Notes: generated by a model not told the origin, from the letters alone. Counted from the stretch's first letter, positions 1 through 8,270 are shown. The stretch is 64,000 nucleotides of DNA from Candidatus Avimonas narfae (GCA_904395335.1 CAJFNR010000004.1:1-64000); one strand, 5' to 3'. Numbers and translations are program-made.

Positions 1-513
1 ACACCACTATGGTAGAAGGAACCGGCCCGGATGGACGGCTCCAGGCCCAGGGACATTCTACATCGTTTACTATCAGGCATAAAGGCCCTGGGCACAGTAT
101 ACCATGAACGCTGCCCCTTGTGGTCCTCAGCCTACGTCTATCGGCAACATTCCCAAGAAATGCCGCGACCAAGGGACGAGGAAGCCTTTCCGTATCTATA
201 AAATGAAGCGTGTGGTGATACGGCGTGAAATGCAAACGAGCGTTGTTTATTTGTCTCCAAAAGGACAGTGCTTTTTCTGCTGATGGCAAGTATTTCTACG
301 CGGATACAGTACATTTTTTGTTTTGGCTGATTACTATGGTTTCCGATCTCCCAATAGGGGATTGAGTTTTCCAATCAGCGAGAATACAGCCCGGAGTAAA
401 ACGTGCAAAAAATCCATGAATACCGATTTTCCTTTATACCTGAGCATCCTTTTCCAATAAAAAAGGAAAGGGGTCTTTTCTTTTGTGCACAAATACAACC
501 ATAAGGCGGTTGC
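1..513. other. Intergenic stretch without a recognisable gene
   Basis: No open frame here has a ribosome site and a recognisable product. A long-range inverted repeat pairs GCCCAGGG (about 46-53) with CCCTGGGC (about 90-97). A TATACC/GGTATA element lies near 100. The region could be the 5' side of a leftward gene outside the window, but that is not demonstrable here. Confidence 0.4.
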
Positions 514-542
514 TTGATTTTCGTGCCGAATAATGATAAAAT
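514..542 (+). promoter_or_regulatory. Sigma-A type promoter of nfnAB
   Basis: TTGATT (514-519), 17-base spacer, TAAAAT (537-542). It lies 41 bases before the nfnA start and is the only good promoter match upstream of the operon. Confidence 0.6.
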
Positions 543-583
543 AATGCGGCAAAACAAAGGCCAATTTCTGAAAGGGGCGACGC

Positions 584-1414
584 ATGGTGTTTCCTATTGT
601 TTACAAACGGGTGCTGAATCCTTCGGTGACATTGATGAAGATCGAGGCGCCCCTGGTTGCTCAGAAGGCGAAGGCCGGGCAGTTTATTATCCTGCGTGTC
701 AACGAGACGGGCGAACGCATTCCGCTTACTGTGGCGGAAACGGATCCGGCGGCAGGGACGGTGACGATTATTTTCCAGAAGGTCGGTAAGACCACGCTGT
801 TGCTGGACACTTTGGAAGTAGGAGATGCCCTGCTGGATTTTGTGGGACCGCTTGGCCGTGCGTCGGAGGTGGAGGGTTTCCGTCATGCCGCCGTTATTGG
901 CGGTGGCGTGGGCTGTGCCATCGCCTATCCCGAGGCGCGGGCTCTTCACGAGAACGGGACAAAAGTGGATATGATCGCGGGATTCCGCAACAAGGATATC
1001 GTCATGCTGGAGGAGGAGATGGGCCGCGTCAGCGACCGCCTTTTTGTTATGACGGACGACGGCTCCAACGGCAACAAGGGATTTGTAACGGTGAAGCTCC
1101 AGGAGCTGCTGGATGCCGGGGAGGATTACGATCTGGTCATTGCCATCGGTCCTCTGCCCATGATGCGGGCGGTGGCGGAGCTGACCCGTCCCTATGGAAT
1201 TAAAACCTTGGTCAGCATGAATCCCATTATGATCGACGGCACCGGCATGTGCGGCGGCTGCCGTCTGACCGTGGGCGGGGAAACCAAATTTGCCTGTGTG
1301 GATGGGCCGGAATTCGATGCCCACGCCATCGATTGGGAGGAGTCCATGAAACGGCTGACTCAGTATCGTGAGCAAGAACACGAGTGCCGTCTGATGTTTG
1401 AACAGCGCGGCTGA
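584..1414 (+). CDS. nfnA: NfnA: FAD/[2Fe-2S] subunit of NADH-dependent ferredoxin:NADP+ oxidoreductase
   Basis: This 276-residue protein belongs to the ferredoxin-NADP reductase-like family that includes dihydroorotate dehydrogenase electron-transfer subunits and NfnA. Seen in the sequence: an N-terminal flavin-binding barrel with RIPLTV near residue 45, a nucleotide-binding GGGVGCAIAYP loop near 106, and a C-terminal cluster CGGC...FAC at about 222-237, the [2Fe-2S] site of the family. The start follows AAGGGGCG. NfnB follows after 27 bases, the usual nfnAB order, which argues against a pyrK assignment because no pyrD is present. In characterised Nfn complexes this subunit handles NADH while NfnB handles NADP and ferredoxin, coupling the pools by flavin-based electron bifurcation in the cytosol. 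A single-enzyme sulfide dehydrogenase-like role is the main alternative name for the same pair. Confidence 0.88.
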   Translation: MVFPIVYKRVLNPSVTLMKIEAPLVAQKAKAGQFIILRVNETGERIPLTVAETDPAAGTVTIIFQKVGKTTLLLDTLEVGDALLDFVGPLGRASEVEGFRHAAVIGGGVGCAIAYPEARALHENGTKVDMIAGFRNKDIVMLEEEMGRVSDRLFVMTDDGSNGNKGFVTVKLQELLDAGEDYDLVIAIGPLPMMRAVAELTRPYGIKTLVSMNPIMIDGTGMCGGCRLTVGGETKFACVDGPEFDAHAIDWEESMKRLTQYREQEHECRLMFEQRG

Positions 1415-1441
1415 TTTCCGGAGCGAAAGGGGAAAGAAACA

Positions 1442-2860
1442 ATGGCTGTCAATAAGCAAATGGAAAAGACGCCGATGCCCGAGCAGGATCCCCTGCGCCG
1501 TGCCTCCAACTTTGAAGAGGTGGCCTTGGGTTATACGGAAGAAATGGCGGTGAACGAGGCGCAGAGATGCTTGCACTGCAAGAACCGCCCCTGTGTCTCC
1601 GGTTGCCCGGTGAATGTGCAGATTCCCGATTTTATCGATCGGATCGTCTCCGGCGATTATGAAGGCGCTTACCAGACCATCGCCCAGACCAGTTCTCTTC
1701 CGGCGGTTTGCGGGCGGGTATGCCCTCAGGAAACACAGTGTGAAGCCAAATGCGTACGCGGTATTAAGGGGGAACCGGTAGCCATTGGCCGTCTGGAACG
1801 CTTTGTTGCCGACCGGCATATGGCGGCCGATACGGTTCAGGACGGCCTTCAGCCACCGGCTGCCGCTCCCAATGGGCATAAGGTGGCAGTGGTGGGTTCC
1901 GGGCCCGCCGGTCTCACCTGTGCGGGGGATCTGGCTAGGCTGGGCTACAGCGTGACGGTTTTTGAGGCCTTCCATACGGCCGGCGGTGTCCTCATGTACG
2001 GTATTCCGGAATTCCGGCTTCCCAAAACCATTGTGCAGCGAGAAGTGGACAATCTGCGCCGTATGGGTGTGGAGATTGAGACCAATATGGTGGTGGGGCG
2101 TGTCCTTTCCATTGATGAGCTGTTTGAACGGGGATATGAGGCGGTTTTCGTCGGGAGCGGTGCGGGACTTCCCGGCTTTATGGGCATTCCGGGCGAAGGG
2201 CTGCTGGGGGTCATGTCGGCCAACGAGTTTCTCACCCGTATCAATCTGATGAAAGCGTACCGCGAGGAATACGATACGCCGATCCCGCATTTTCGCCGCG
2301 TGGCGGTGGTAGGCGGCGGAAACGTGGCCATGGATGCCGCCCGTTGTGCCAAGCGCCTGGGAGCCGAGAATGTGTATATCGTATACCGCCGGGGCGAGGC
2401 AGAAATGCCCGCCCGGCTGGAAGAAATTCATCACGCCAAGGAAGAGGGCATCGAATTCCGCTTTTTGACCGCACCGGTTCAGGTGTTGGGGGACGAAAGC
2501 GGCCACGTCACCGGATTGGAATGCGTGACGATGGAACTAGGCGAACCTGACGACTCCGGGCGCCGCCGTCCGGTGCCGGTAGAGGGGAGCAACCATGTGC
2601 TGGAGGTGGATGGAGCCATCGCCGCCATCGGCAATTCCCCCAATCCGCTGATTCGCTCCACGACGCCGGGGCTGGAAGCCAACCGCCGGGGCTGTCTGGT
2701 GGTTGATGAGGATACCCTGCGCACCACACGGGAAGGTGTTTATGCCGGCGGCGATGCCGTTACGGGGGCAGCTACCGTCATTTTGGCTATGGGAGCCGGT
2801 AAACACGCTGCCCGTTCCATTGACGAATATATCCGTCAAAAGGAGGGGCAAAAGGTCTGA
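1442..2860 (+). CDS. nfnB: NfnB: NADP-binding, iron-sulfur flavoprotein subunit (GltD-like)
   Basis: The 472-residue protein has the architecture of the glutamate synthase small subunit. Cys43, Cys46, Cys51 and Cys55 begin a Cys-rich 4Fe-4S region, continued by CGRVCPQETQCEAKC near 90-105. An FAD-binding VVGSGPAGL follows near 148 and a second dinucleotide fold VVGGGNVAMD near 289. The C-terminus carries the GD-A FAD motif (AGGDAVTGAATVI). The start ATG follows GGGGAAAGAAAC, 27 bases after nfnA, so the two are one operon. No glutamate synthase large subunit is nearby, which favours the Nfn role: ferredoxin- and NADH-linked reduction of NADP in an anaerobe. The gene is often mis-named gltA or gltD in databases. 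Confidence 0.88.
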   Translation: MAVNKQMEKTPMPEQDPLRRASNFEEVALGYTEEMAVNEAQRCLHCKNRPCVSGCPVNVQIPDFIDRIVSGDYEGAYQTIAQTSSLPAVCGRVCPQETQCEAKCVRGIKGEPVAIGRLERFVADRHMAADTVQDGLQPPAAAPNGHKVAVVGSGPAGLTCAGDLARLGYSVTVFEAFHTAGGVLMYGIPEFRLPKTIVQREVDNLRRMGVEIETNMVVGRVLSIDELFERGYEAVFVGSGAGLPGFMGIPGEGLLGVMSANEFLTRINLMKAYREEYDTPIPHFRRVAVVGGGNVAMDAARCAKRLGAENVYIVYRRGEAEMPARLEEIHHAKEEGIEFRFLTAPVQVLGDESGHVTGLECVTMELGEPDDSGRRRPVPVEGSNHVLEVDGAIAAIGNSPNPLIRSTTPGLEANRRGCLVVDEDTLRTTREGVYAGGDAVTGAATVILAMGAGKHAARSIDEYIRQKEGQKV

Positions 2861-2936
2861 TCCTGGGAAAAATCGGTAAATACTCGGAAGGTGTTTGTCG
2901 TTTTTTGCAATTTTCATAATTCTTTTCAAAGAAGTG

Positions 2937-2965
2937 TTGACATTTTCTCTCTCATCGGTTATAGT
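2937..2965 (+). promoter_or_regulatory. Strong sigma-A promoter of sigH
   Basis: Consensus TTGACA (2937-2942), 17-base spacer and TATAGT (2960-2965), 46 bases before the sigH start. Confidence 0.8.
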
Positions 2966-3010
2966 AGGGAGGAATTCAAAAGGATTCAAGTTCACCGGTG
3001 AGGTGAGGGA

Positions 3011-3610
3011 ATGTCCGTATTCCAGGGCGCTGATCTTGAGGCATTGACCGATGAGCAATTGGCGCTTTTGGCCCATGAGGGCTGTGAGGATGCGTTTTCC
3101 CAGCTGGTGCAGCGGTGTGCTTCGATTGTCCGCCGGCATGCTGCCATGTACCGCAGTGTTCAGCTGGAAGCGGAAGATCTGGAGCAGGAAGGCTTGGTCG
3201 GCCTGTTGTCTGCCGTGCGGACTTATCAGGAAAGTGGGGGCGCCTCGTTCCGTACCTATGCTTCTGTCTGCATTCGCCGTCGGATGCTCAGTGCAGTTCG
3301 ACGGGCGGGTGCAGCTAAGCAGATTCCTTCTTCTGAACTGATCAGTATGGACGAGGGAGGGGCTTCCTTAGAAGAGCCTGCTGTTCCCACCGATCCAGCT
3401 GTGTTGTTGCAGCAGCGGGAGGATGCGGACCGGTTCCAGAACCGCCTGAAGGAAACGCTGACTCAACTGGAATATCAGGTGCTGATGCTATACCTTGGGG
3501 CTTACAGCTATGAGGAAATTGCCCAGCTGCTGCATTCCACTTCCAAAGCGGTGGATAACGCGTTGCAACGCGTTCGCCGCAAACTTACCGCCGTCCTTGC
3601 CGACGGCTGA
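3011..3610 (+). CDS. sigH: RNA polymerase sigma factor, SigH (Spo0H) type
   Basis: The 199-residue protein directs RNA polymerase to stationary-phase and early sporulation promoters in the Firmicutes members studied. Region 2 is visible at about 15-100: an EDLEQEGLVGLLSAVRTY core-binding/-10 segment followed by SFRTYASVCIRRRM. Region 4 lies at about 145-195, with SYEEIAQLLHSTSKAVDNALQRVRRKL as the -35-binding helix-turn-helix. SFRTYA, the conserved arginine-rich helix and the KAVDNALQRVRRKL ending are typical of SigH rather than of ECF factors, and the length fits (SigH is usually just above 200). The start lies just after GAGGTGAGGG. The gene stands alone behind a consensus promoter. In many relatives sigH sits beside rlmB or secE; here a zinc-ribbon gene follows instead. 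Confidence 0.82.
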   Translation: MSVFQGADLEALTDEQLALLAHEGCEDAFSQLVQRCASIVRRHAAMYRSVQLEAEDLEQEGLVGLLSAVRTYQESGGASFRTYASVCIRRRMLSAVRRAGAAKQIPSSELISMDEGGASLEEPAVPTDPAVLLQQREDADRFQNRLKETLTQLEYQVLMLYLGAYSYEEIAQLLHSTSKAVDNALQRVRRKLTAVLADG

Positions 3611-3663
3611 AGAGCAATTTTCTTCTGATAAACTGTCTTTGACGCTGTAAGGCGTTGAGTATA

Positions 3664-3727
3664 TGCCCGGGTAGCTTAAGCAGAGCGTTGGTTTACAAAG
3701 GTGTCGGTCCAAATCCGTCGCGGGGCA
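3664..3727 (+). other. tRNA-like sequence (degenerate or leader element)
   Basis: The 64 bases between sigH and the zinc-ribbon gene look like a shortened tRNA. The outer strands TGCCCGG/CGGGGCA pair at 6 of 7 positions. GTAGCTTAAGCAGAGC resembles a D arm, GGTTTACAAA a valine-type UAC anticodon loop, and GTCGG-TCCAAAT-CCGTC a T arm with one mismatch. The 3' half of the anticodon stem and part of the D loop are missing, so a working tRNA is unlikely. It may be a tRNA remnant or a structured 5' leader of the next gene. Confidence 0.3.
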
Positions 3728-3757
3728 AATTTTTTATCTTAAAGCGAGGTAACATCC

Positions 3758-4036
3758 ATGTACGAAGACAAAACTCTGGTCTGCAAGGAATGCGGCGCTG
3801 AATTCGTTTTCACCGCCGGCGAGCAGGAATTCTACGCTGAAAAAGGCTTTGTCAATGAGCCGCAGCGCTGCAAGGCCTGCCGTGACGCCCGCAAGGCCGC
3901 TGGCAAGACGGAGCGTGAAATGCACACTGCTATCTGCGCCAACTGCGGCAAAGAGGCGAAGGTTCCTTTCAAGCCCCGTGAGGACCGTCCTGTTTATTGC
4001 AGCGAGTGCTTCGCCGCGATGAGAGGCGAAAACTAA
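3758..4036 (+). CDS. Small two-zinc-ribbon protein
   Basis: The 92-residue protein has four CxxC pairs: C9/C12 with C38/C41, and C60/C63 with C81/C84. This gives two likely zinc sites built on the same plan (CxECG...RCxxC, then CANCG...YCSEC). It is rich in Lys/Arg/Glu and has no signal peptide or membrane segment, so it should be cytosolic. Related small zinc-ribbon proteins are common in Clostridia and often bind nucleic acid or ribosomes, but no function is established for this one. The start follows GAGG with a normal spacing. A strong hairpin terminator follows the stop, so the gene ends its transcript. Confidence 0.8.
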   Translation: MYEDKTLVCKECGAEFVFTAGEQEFYAEKGFVNEPQRCKACRDARKAAGKTEREMHTAICANCGKEAKVPFKPREDRPVYCSECFAAMRGEN

Positions 4037-4048
4037 TCGTGTCCTGTC

Positions 4049-4080
4049 AAACGCCCCGGCACTCGGCCGGGGCGTTTCTC
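4049..4080 (+). terminator. Rho-independent terminator after the zinc-ribbon gene
   Basis: A 12-bp stem AAACGCCCCGGC/GCCGGGGCGTTT with a 5-base loop, followed by a weak pyrimidine run. Confidence 0.75.
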
Positions 4081-4274
4081 TGTGGGTAAAGAAAGAAGTG
4101 GGAAACTCGGATTTTCAATGGATATCGGAGTTAGAAAGCGCCTTCTATCCACTTCATCAGGCACTACGCGTGCCACCTGTCCACAGGAATGGCTCTACCT
4201 CTTCCGGTGAGAATTATATCCATCTCTAAATTGTGATTTTACAGGACTTTGGAGAAATCTCCCGATTTTTTCGC

Positions 4275-4303
4275 TGTACATTTGTTTCAGCGGGTGATAT
4301 AAT
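4275..4303 (+). promoter_or_regulatory. Extended -10 promoter of the DUF1858 gene
   Basis: TGTACA (4275-4280), 17-base spacer and TATAAT (4298-4303) with an extended TG at 4295-4296. It leaves an untranslated leader of about 110 bases containing CCGGC/GCCGG inverted repeats (about 4340-4385). The rest of the 4081-4274 gap shows nothing recognisable. Confidence 0.7.
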
Positions 4304-4419
4304 ACTAAGGGACTCTGCCGGTACCCTATGTCCATGACAGAAAAGGCTGTTCCGGCGAAAAACGGCCGGACGGAGCCGGCGGCGCCCCAAGGATTTCCAT
4401 CAGACAGGAGGAACGATTG

Positions 4420-4629
4420 ATGGCTTACACGGTTACCAAGGAGACGTTGATTGGCGATATTCTGGATCACGATTCCACAACGGCGGAATATTTCTTTGAA
4501 ATGGGTATGCACTGCCTGGGCTGCCCTTCTGCCAGGGGGGAATCTCTAGGCGAAGCCTGTGAGGTCCACGGTGTCGATTGTGATGAAATGGTTCGAAAGA
4601 TCAACGCCCATCTGCAGTCAAAGAACTGA
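4420..4629 (+). CDS. DUF1858 / hybrid-cluster-associated redox-disulfide protein
   Basis: The 69-residue protein consists of one DUF1858-type domain. The N-terminal segment (VTKETLIGDILDHDSTTAEYF) leads to the hallmark CxxC pair, Cys32-Leu-Gly-Cys35, in the context GMHCLGCPSARGESLGEAC. Such domains occur alone or attached to hybrid-cluster and iron-sulfur-repair proteins and are thought to act in cytosolic redox or metal handling; the exact role is unknown. The ATG at 4420 is chosen because AGGAGG (4406-4411) sits 8 bases upstream; a TTG one codon earlier is less likely. A terminator follows directly, so the gene is monocistronic. Confidence 0.82.
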   Translation: MAYTVTKETLIGDILDHDSTTAEYFFEMGMHCLGCPSARGESLGEACEVHGVDCDEMVRKINAHLQSKN

Positions 4630-4645
4630 GAGAGCAGGCATAGGG

Positions 4646-4693
4646 GCGGGACAGGCGGCGCCGCGTCGGCGGAAGAACCTGTCCCGCTTTTTT
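4646..4693 (+). terminator. Rho-independent terminator
   Basis: GCGGGACAGG (4646-4655) pairs with CCTGTCCCGC (4678-4687) and is followed by six T. It separates the DUF1858 gene from trmK. Confidence 0.88.
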
Positions 4694-4709
4694 ATGGGAG
4701 GAACGGCGA

Positions 4710-5420
4710 ATGCAGGGAGAGACTTTGGATAGGCGGCTGCAGTGTGCGGCTCGCCAGGTGCGAATGGGGAGCCGGCTGGCGGATATCGGAACCGACCACG
4801 CCCTGCTTCCCGTTGCATTGGTTCGCTCCGGCGTTTGCCCATACGCGGTGGCTTCCGACATCCGTACAGATCCGGCCGAACGGGCCCGGCGGGCGGTGGA
4901 AGAGGCGCAGCTGGCCGACAGGATTGAGGTCCGGCTGGGGCCGGGCCTGTCGGTGCTTCAGCCAGAGGAGGCGGACGATCTGGTGATTGCTGGAATGGGC
5001 GGGGAGACGATTGTCTCCATTCTGGGGGAGGCCCCCTGGATCCGTTCATCCCATTTCCGGCTGATCCTTCAGCCCATGTCCCGTCCGGAGGTTCTGCGGC
5101 GGTGGCTACACAGGGCGGGTTTCCTGTTAGAGGCGGAGCCGGCAGTGGAAGACGGCGGCCATCTTTACTCGATCCTGCGGGCACACTATGAGCCGGAAGC
5201 GGTGCCGGCAGCAGAAGAAGGGCCCCTGACGCCGGAGGGGTTCTCCGTCATGGATTTTCGAGGAGCGATACAGGGCGACACCCCGGAAGGGCGCGCTTAT
5301 CTGCGGCATCAACAAGACCGGCTGCTTCGCCGCGCCCAGGGGCTGCGGGAGGCGCGGGACAGCCGCAAGGTACTGGAAGCCCGACAACTGGAAGCTGTCG
5401 CGTGCGCATTATTTCGATAA
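4710..5420 (+). CDS. trmK: tRNA (adenine(22)-N1)-methyltransferase TrmK
   Basis: The 236-residue, SAM-dependent class I methyltransferase is expected to methylate N1 of adenine 22 in the tRNA D arm. Seen: the SAM-binding motif ADIGTDHALLP near residues 27-37, an acidic VASDIRTDPAERA strand end, the family signature DDLVIAGMGGETI near 90-102, and LILQPMSRPEVLRRWL. The C-terminal third is a helical extension rich in Arg/Leu that contacts tRNA in the family. The length matches TrmK (about 230). The start follows GGGAGGAACGGCGA. rqcH starts 22 bases after the stop. In many Firmicutes trmK is beside nif3; here the nif3 homologue is about 45 kb away at 50618. Confidence 0.87.
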   Translation: MQGETLDRRLQCAARQVRMGSRLADIGTDHALLPVALVRSGVCPYAVASDIRTDPAERARRAVEEAQLADRIEVRLGPGLSVLQPEEADDLVIAGMGGETIVSILGEAPWIRSSHFRLILQPMSRPEVLRRWLHRAGFLLEAEPAVEDGGHLYSILRAHYEPEAVPAAEEGPLTPEGFSVMDFRGAIQGDTPEGRAYLRHQQDRLLRRAQGLREARDSRKVLEARQLEAVACALFR

Positions 5421-5442
5421 GGGAAAAAAGGAGGCGGTCAGC

Positions 5443-7209
5443 ATGGCGCTGGACGGCGCGTTGTTGAGCTGTCTGAGGGAGGAGCTGACGGCTCGTCTGC
5501 CCGATGCACGGGTGGACAAGATCCATCAGCCCTCCCGGGAGGAACTGATTGTTTCCCTCCGTCATCGTGGAGGGACCGAAAAGCTGTATCTGTCGGCGCG
5601 GGCCAATTCACCCCGCGTCCATTTTACCGATATCACGCTGGAAAATCCGGCGTCACCCCCCATGTTTTGTATGCTGCTGCGCAAGCGGCTGACAGGCGGA
5701 AGGCTGACGGAGATTCGTCAGGAGGGGCTGGAACGAGCGTTGTATTTCACATTCGAGTGCCTCAATGAGCTGGGGGACAGAGTGCTGCTGACACTGGCGG
5801 TGGAGATTATGGGGCGCCACAGCAACATTATCCTCATCGATCAGGAGGGGCTGGTGGTGGATGCCATCAAACGGGTGGATGTGGAAATGTCCTCCGTGCG
5901 GCCGGTGTTGCCCGGCCTTCGGTATTCCCCGCCACCGGCGGCGGCCGGGCGTTTGGATCTGTCCCGCAGCGAACCAGAGGGATTTTTGCCCGCACTGAGC
6001 CGCGGAAAAAACGAACCGTTGTCCAAGGCGTTGCTTTCGACGGCACACGGCCTGTCTCCATTAATCTGCCGGGAGGCGTCCCATTACGCCTGCCGCGGCC
6101 GGGATACGGCGGCACATGAGCTGGGCGAAGAGGAAAAAGACCGTCTGCTCTTTTTCCTCCGGCGCATCCGGGCGGCCATACTGACCGGAGAAAAACGGGT
6201 GCCTTATTTTCTGTATAGATCCGACGGAACGCCGCTGGATTTCAGCTTTGTCCCCATTGCTCAATATGGACTTTCCGCCGTGGGGCGGGAGATGGAGAGC
6301 TTTTCCGCTCTGCTGGACGCCTTTTATGCCCAGCGGGACGCGGCGGAGCGCAGCCGTCAACGCGCCCACGACATGCTGAGGGTGCTGACCAACGCCTCTG
6401 ACCGCCTGACGCGGAAAATTGCCCATCAGCGGGAGGAGCTGACCCGTTCCGGCGACCGGGATAAGTGGCGGATTTGGGGCGACCTGATCAACGCCAACCT
6501 GGCCGCCATCCCCCACGGGGCCGCATCGGCGGAGCTGGTGGATTATTATGACCCCGGCTGCCGCACGGTAACAGTGCCGCTGGATCCGGCGCTGTCCGCC
6601 GCACGCAATGCCCAGAAGTATTACAAGGAATACCGTAAGGCCCAGAATGCGGAAAAAATCCTTCAGGAACAGATCGAGAAGGGGGAGCAGGAGCTGGAAT
6701 ATATCGACACGGTATTCGACGCCCTCTCCCGCGCGTCCACCCTGCGGGAGCTGAACGAGCTGCGGGAGGAGCTGGTGGAGGGTGGGTATCTGCGTCGGCA
6801 GGCCTCCAAGCAAAAGCCTCCCAAGCCCCTGGGGCCCATGGAATTCCTCTCGGAGGACGGTTTCCGGATCCTGGTGGGACGCAACAACGTACAAAACGAC
6901 CGGCTAACGCTGAAAACCGCCCGGGGCAGCGATATCTGGTTCCATACCAAAAACATTCCGGGTTCCCATGTCATTGTGCTGACGGAGGGACGCACGCCAC
7001 CGGAACGGACACTGGAACAGGCGGCAATTTTGGCCGCCCTCCATTCCCGGGCGGCGGATTCCCGGCAGGTGCCGGTGGATTATACGGAGGTGCGGCATGT
7101 GCGCAAGCCGGCAGGCGCCCGGCCCGGTATGGTTATCTACGATACCAACCGCACAGCCTATGTAACGCCGGATCGCCTGCTGGCCCAGCGTTTGCGCAAG
7201 GAAATATGA
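5443..7209 (+). CDS. rqcH: RqcH, NFACT-family ribosome quality control factor
   Basis: The 588-residue protein is the bacterial counterpart of Rqc2/NEMF. In Bacillus it binds stalled 50S-peptidyl-tRNA and recruits tRNA-Ala for C-terminal alanine tailing. Seen: an N-terminal NFACT-N domain (about 1-200) with RVHFT...PPMFCMLLRK and the EIMGRHSNIIL signature, a long Arg/Glu-rich coiled-coil middle (about 285-440), and the NFACT-R domain (about 465-575) with DGFRILVGRNNVQND, DIWFHTKNIPGSHVI and a KPAGARPGMV segment. There is no signal peptide, so the old name 'fibronectin-binding protein' is misleading. The start follows AAGGAGGCGG. It is probably cotranscribed with trmK and ended by the hairpin at 7216. 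Confidence 0.92.
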   Translation: MALDGALLSCLREELTARLPDARVDKIHQPSREELIVSLRHRGGTEKLYLSARANSPRVHFTDITLENPASPPMFCMLLRKRLTGGRLTEIRQEGLERALYFTFECLNELGDRVLLTLAVEIMGRHSNIILIDQEGLVVDAIKRVDVEMSSVRPVLPGLRYSPPPAAAGRLDLSRSEPEGFLPALSRGKNEPLSKALLSTAHGLSPLICREASHYACRGRDTAAHELGEEEKDRLLFFLRRIRAAILTGEKRVPYFLYRSDGTPLDFSFVPIAQYGLSAVGREMESFSALLDAFYAQRDAAERSRQRAHDMLRVLTNASDRLTRKIAHQREELTRSGDRDKWRIWGDLINANLAAIPHGAASAELVDYYDPGCRTVTVPLDPALSAARNAQKYYKEYRKAQNAEKILQEQIEKGEQELEYIDTVFDALSRASTLRELNELREELVEGGYLRRQASKQKPPKPLGPMEFLSEDGFRILVGRNNVQNDRLTLKTARGSDIWFHTKNIPGSHVIVLTEGRTPPERTLEQAAILAALHSRAADSRQVPVDYTEVRHVRKPAGARPGMVIYDTNRTAYVTPDRLLAQRLRKEI

Positions 7210-7215
7210 AAAAGA

Positions 7216-7246
7216 AGAACCCTCCTGCGGGAGAGGTTCTTTTTTT
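7216..7246 (+). terminator. Rho-independent terminator after rqcH
   Basis: AGAACC-CTCC / GGAG-A-GGTTCT stem with a TGCG loop, then six T. Confidence 0.88.
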
Positions 7247-7267
7247 ATAAAAAGTTTGAGTAATATC

Positions 7268-7296
7268 TTGAAAGTTCAAAAATCATATGATATGAT
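7268..7296 (+). promoter_or_regulatory. Promoter of the 7354 gene pair
   Basis: TTGAAA (7268-7273), 17-base spacer, TATGAT (7291-7296). Confidence 0.65.
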
Positions 7297-7353
7297 CATA
7301 ATCTAAATGATCGTGAGATCAAACTAAAACCTTTATATGCTGGAGGCGGCTTT

Positions 7354-7833
7354 ATGAGTCTAGTGAATGGAAACGAACAGATCCGTGGGGAGAGCCATGC
7401 CCAGCTGCTGATGCGTTTGATGAAGGAGCTGCTCCGAGACGAACAGGAGCACTCGCTGATGGAAATGAAACAGACGATTATGCAGCAGACAGGTGAAGAA
7501 TATTCTCACGGCACCTGGGCCGGTGCCGTGAGGCGACTGACCGAGACTTGGAACGGCTGTCGGGCTGTCCGGCGGGGAGTCTACCAATATCTCCCGCCTG
7601 CCGTCTTGCAAGAGACGGAAGATACTGCCGCCCAACTGAAAAGAGAGGCGGCGGCCGTGTTGCTGCGGGCGCAGGAACAGCTGACCAAGCTGGCGGACCG
7701 GGTCAACATTGTGGAGGCGGAGGAGTCGGAGCTGAAAATGGCTCTCTGCCTGCGGGAAACCTGCCAGCGTCTCCGGGAGGAAACTTCCCGGTACGAAGAG
7801 CGGGGATGTCATGAGGAGGGGGATATGGGGTGA
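7354..7833 (+). CDS. Unknown cytosolic helical protein
   Basis: I do not recognise this 159-residue protein. Residues 10-85 have the look of a small helical DNA-binding or regulatory domain (SHAQLLMRLMKELL, a second helix, then the loop RAVRRGVYQYLPP). Residues 90-150 form an Arg/Glu/Gln-rich, probably coiled-coil helix. There is no signal peptide or membrane span. The start follows GGAGGCGG and the gene has its own promoter. Its last codons overlap the next small gene (GTGA), so the two are translationally coupled. The function is not inferable from sequence alone. Confidence 0.6.
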   Translation: MSLVNGNEQIRGESHAQLLMRLMKELLRDEQEHSLMEMKQTIMQQTGEEYSHGTWAGAVRRLTETWNGCRAVRRGVYQYLPPAVLQETEDTAAQLKREAAAVLLRAQEQLTKLADRVNIVEAEESELKMALCLRETCQRLREETSRYEERGCHEEGDMG

Positions 7834-8123
7834 ATTGGATAACGGTCTTGGGAGCTGTTGCTTCGGTGTTCACGATCCTTTCCGGTATCTGTACCCTTTG
7901 CCTTTTTCTGAGCAGAAAAGATTCCGATGGGAAAGAAAAGGATTGCCGTCGGATTCATGTGGAGGGATTTGGAAACCGCTGCGTGGTGGTTCAGCTGTCT
8001 TCGGAGAGGGAGGACATTCCGGGAGGAAATGGGTATCCGCCGGCAGTTACGGAAGAAGGATCCCAAAATGAGGACTCCTCATGTGAGAAAAATGCCCGGA
8101 TCGGAAGCCGGCCCAGTGCGTAA
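7830..8123 (+). CDS. Small single-span membrane protein, unknown
   Basis: This predicted 97-residue protein starts at a GTG overlapping the stop of the preceding gene by four bases, with GAGGGGGATATG as its ribosome site. Residues 1-27 form one membrane span (MNWITVLGAVASVFTILSGI and onward). A short positively charged turn and a polar tail without recognisable motifs follow. Coupling to the upstream gene suggests a paired function. The tail is Ser/Gly/Glu-rich and may be disordered. Another frame is also open over this stretch, so the call rests on the overlap and the ribosome site. Confidence 0.45.
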   Translation: MNWITVLGAVASVFTILSGICTLCLFLSRKDSDGKEKDCRRIHVEGFGNRCVVVQLSSEREDIPGGNGYPPAVTEEGSQNEDSSCEKNARIGSRPSA

Positions 8124-8270
8124 AATGGCCGGTTCGTTGATTCCATGATCCTTGTTGTACGGTAAAGGAAAAGAGGTTTCGGCGGAACGCCGTTGCCAAT
8201 TGGACGGCTTCATGTTATGCTACGCATAGAGGTATTCTGGAGAAGAATCAGGGAGGGATAAAGGATTATT

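Noticed and set aside
434..2506. Long minus-strand open frame opposite nfnA/nfnB
   Set aside because: The plus-strand genes carry clear cofactor motifs; the antisense frame has no recognisable domain and is open because of codon bias.
3664..3727. Intact tRNA-Val
   Set aside because: Only 64 bases, with no 3' half of the anticodon stem and a mismatch in both the acceptor and T stems.
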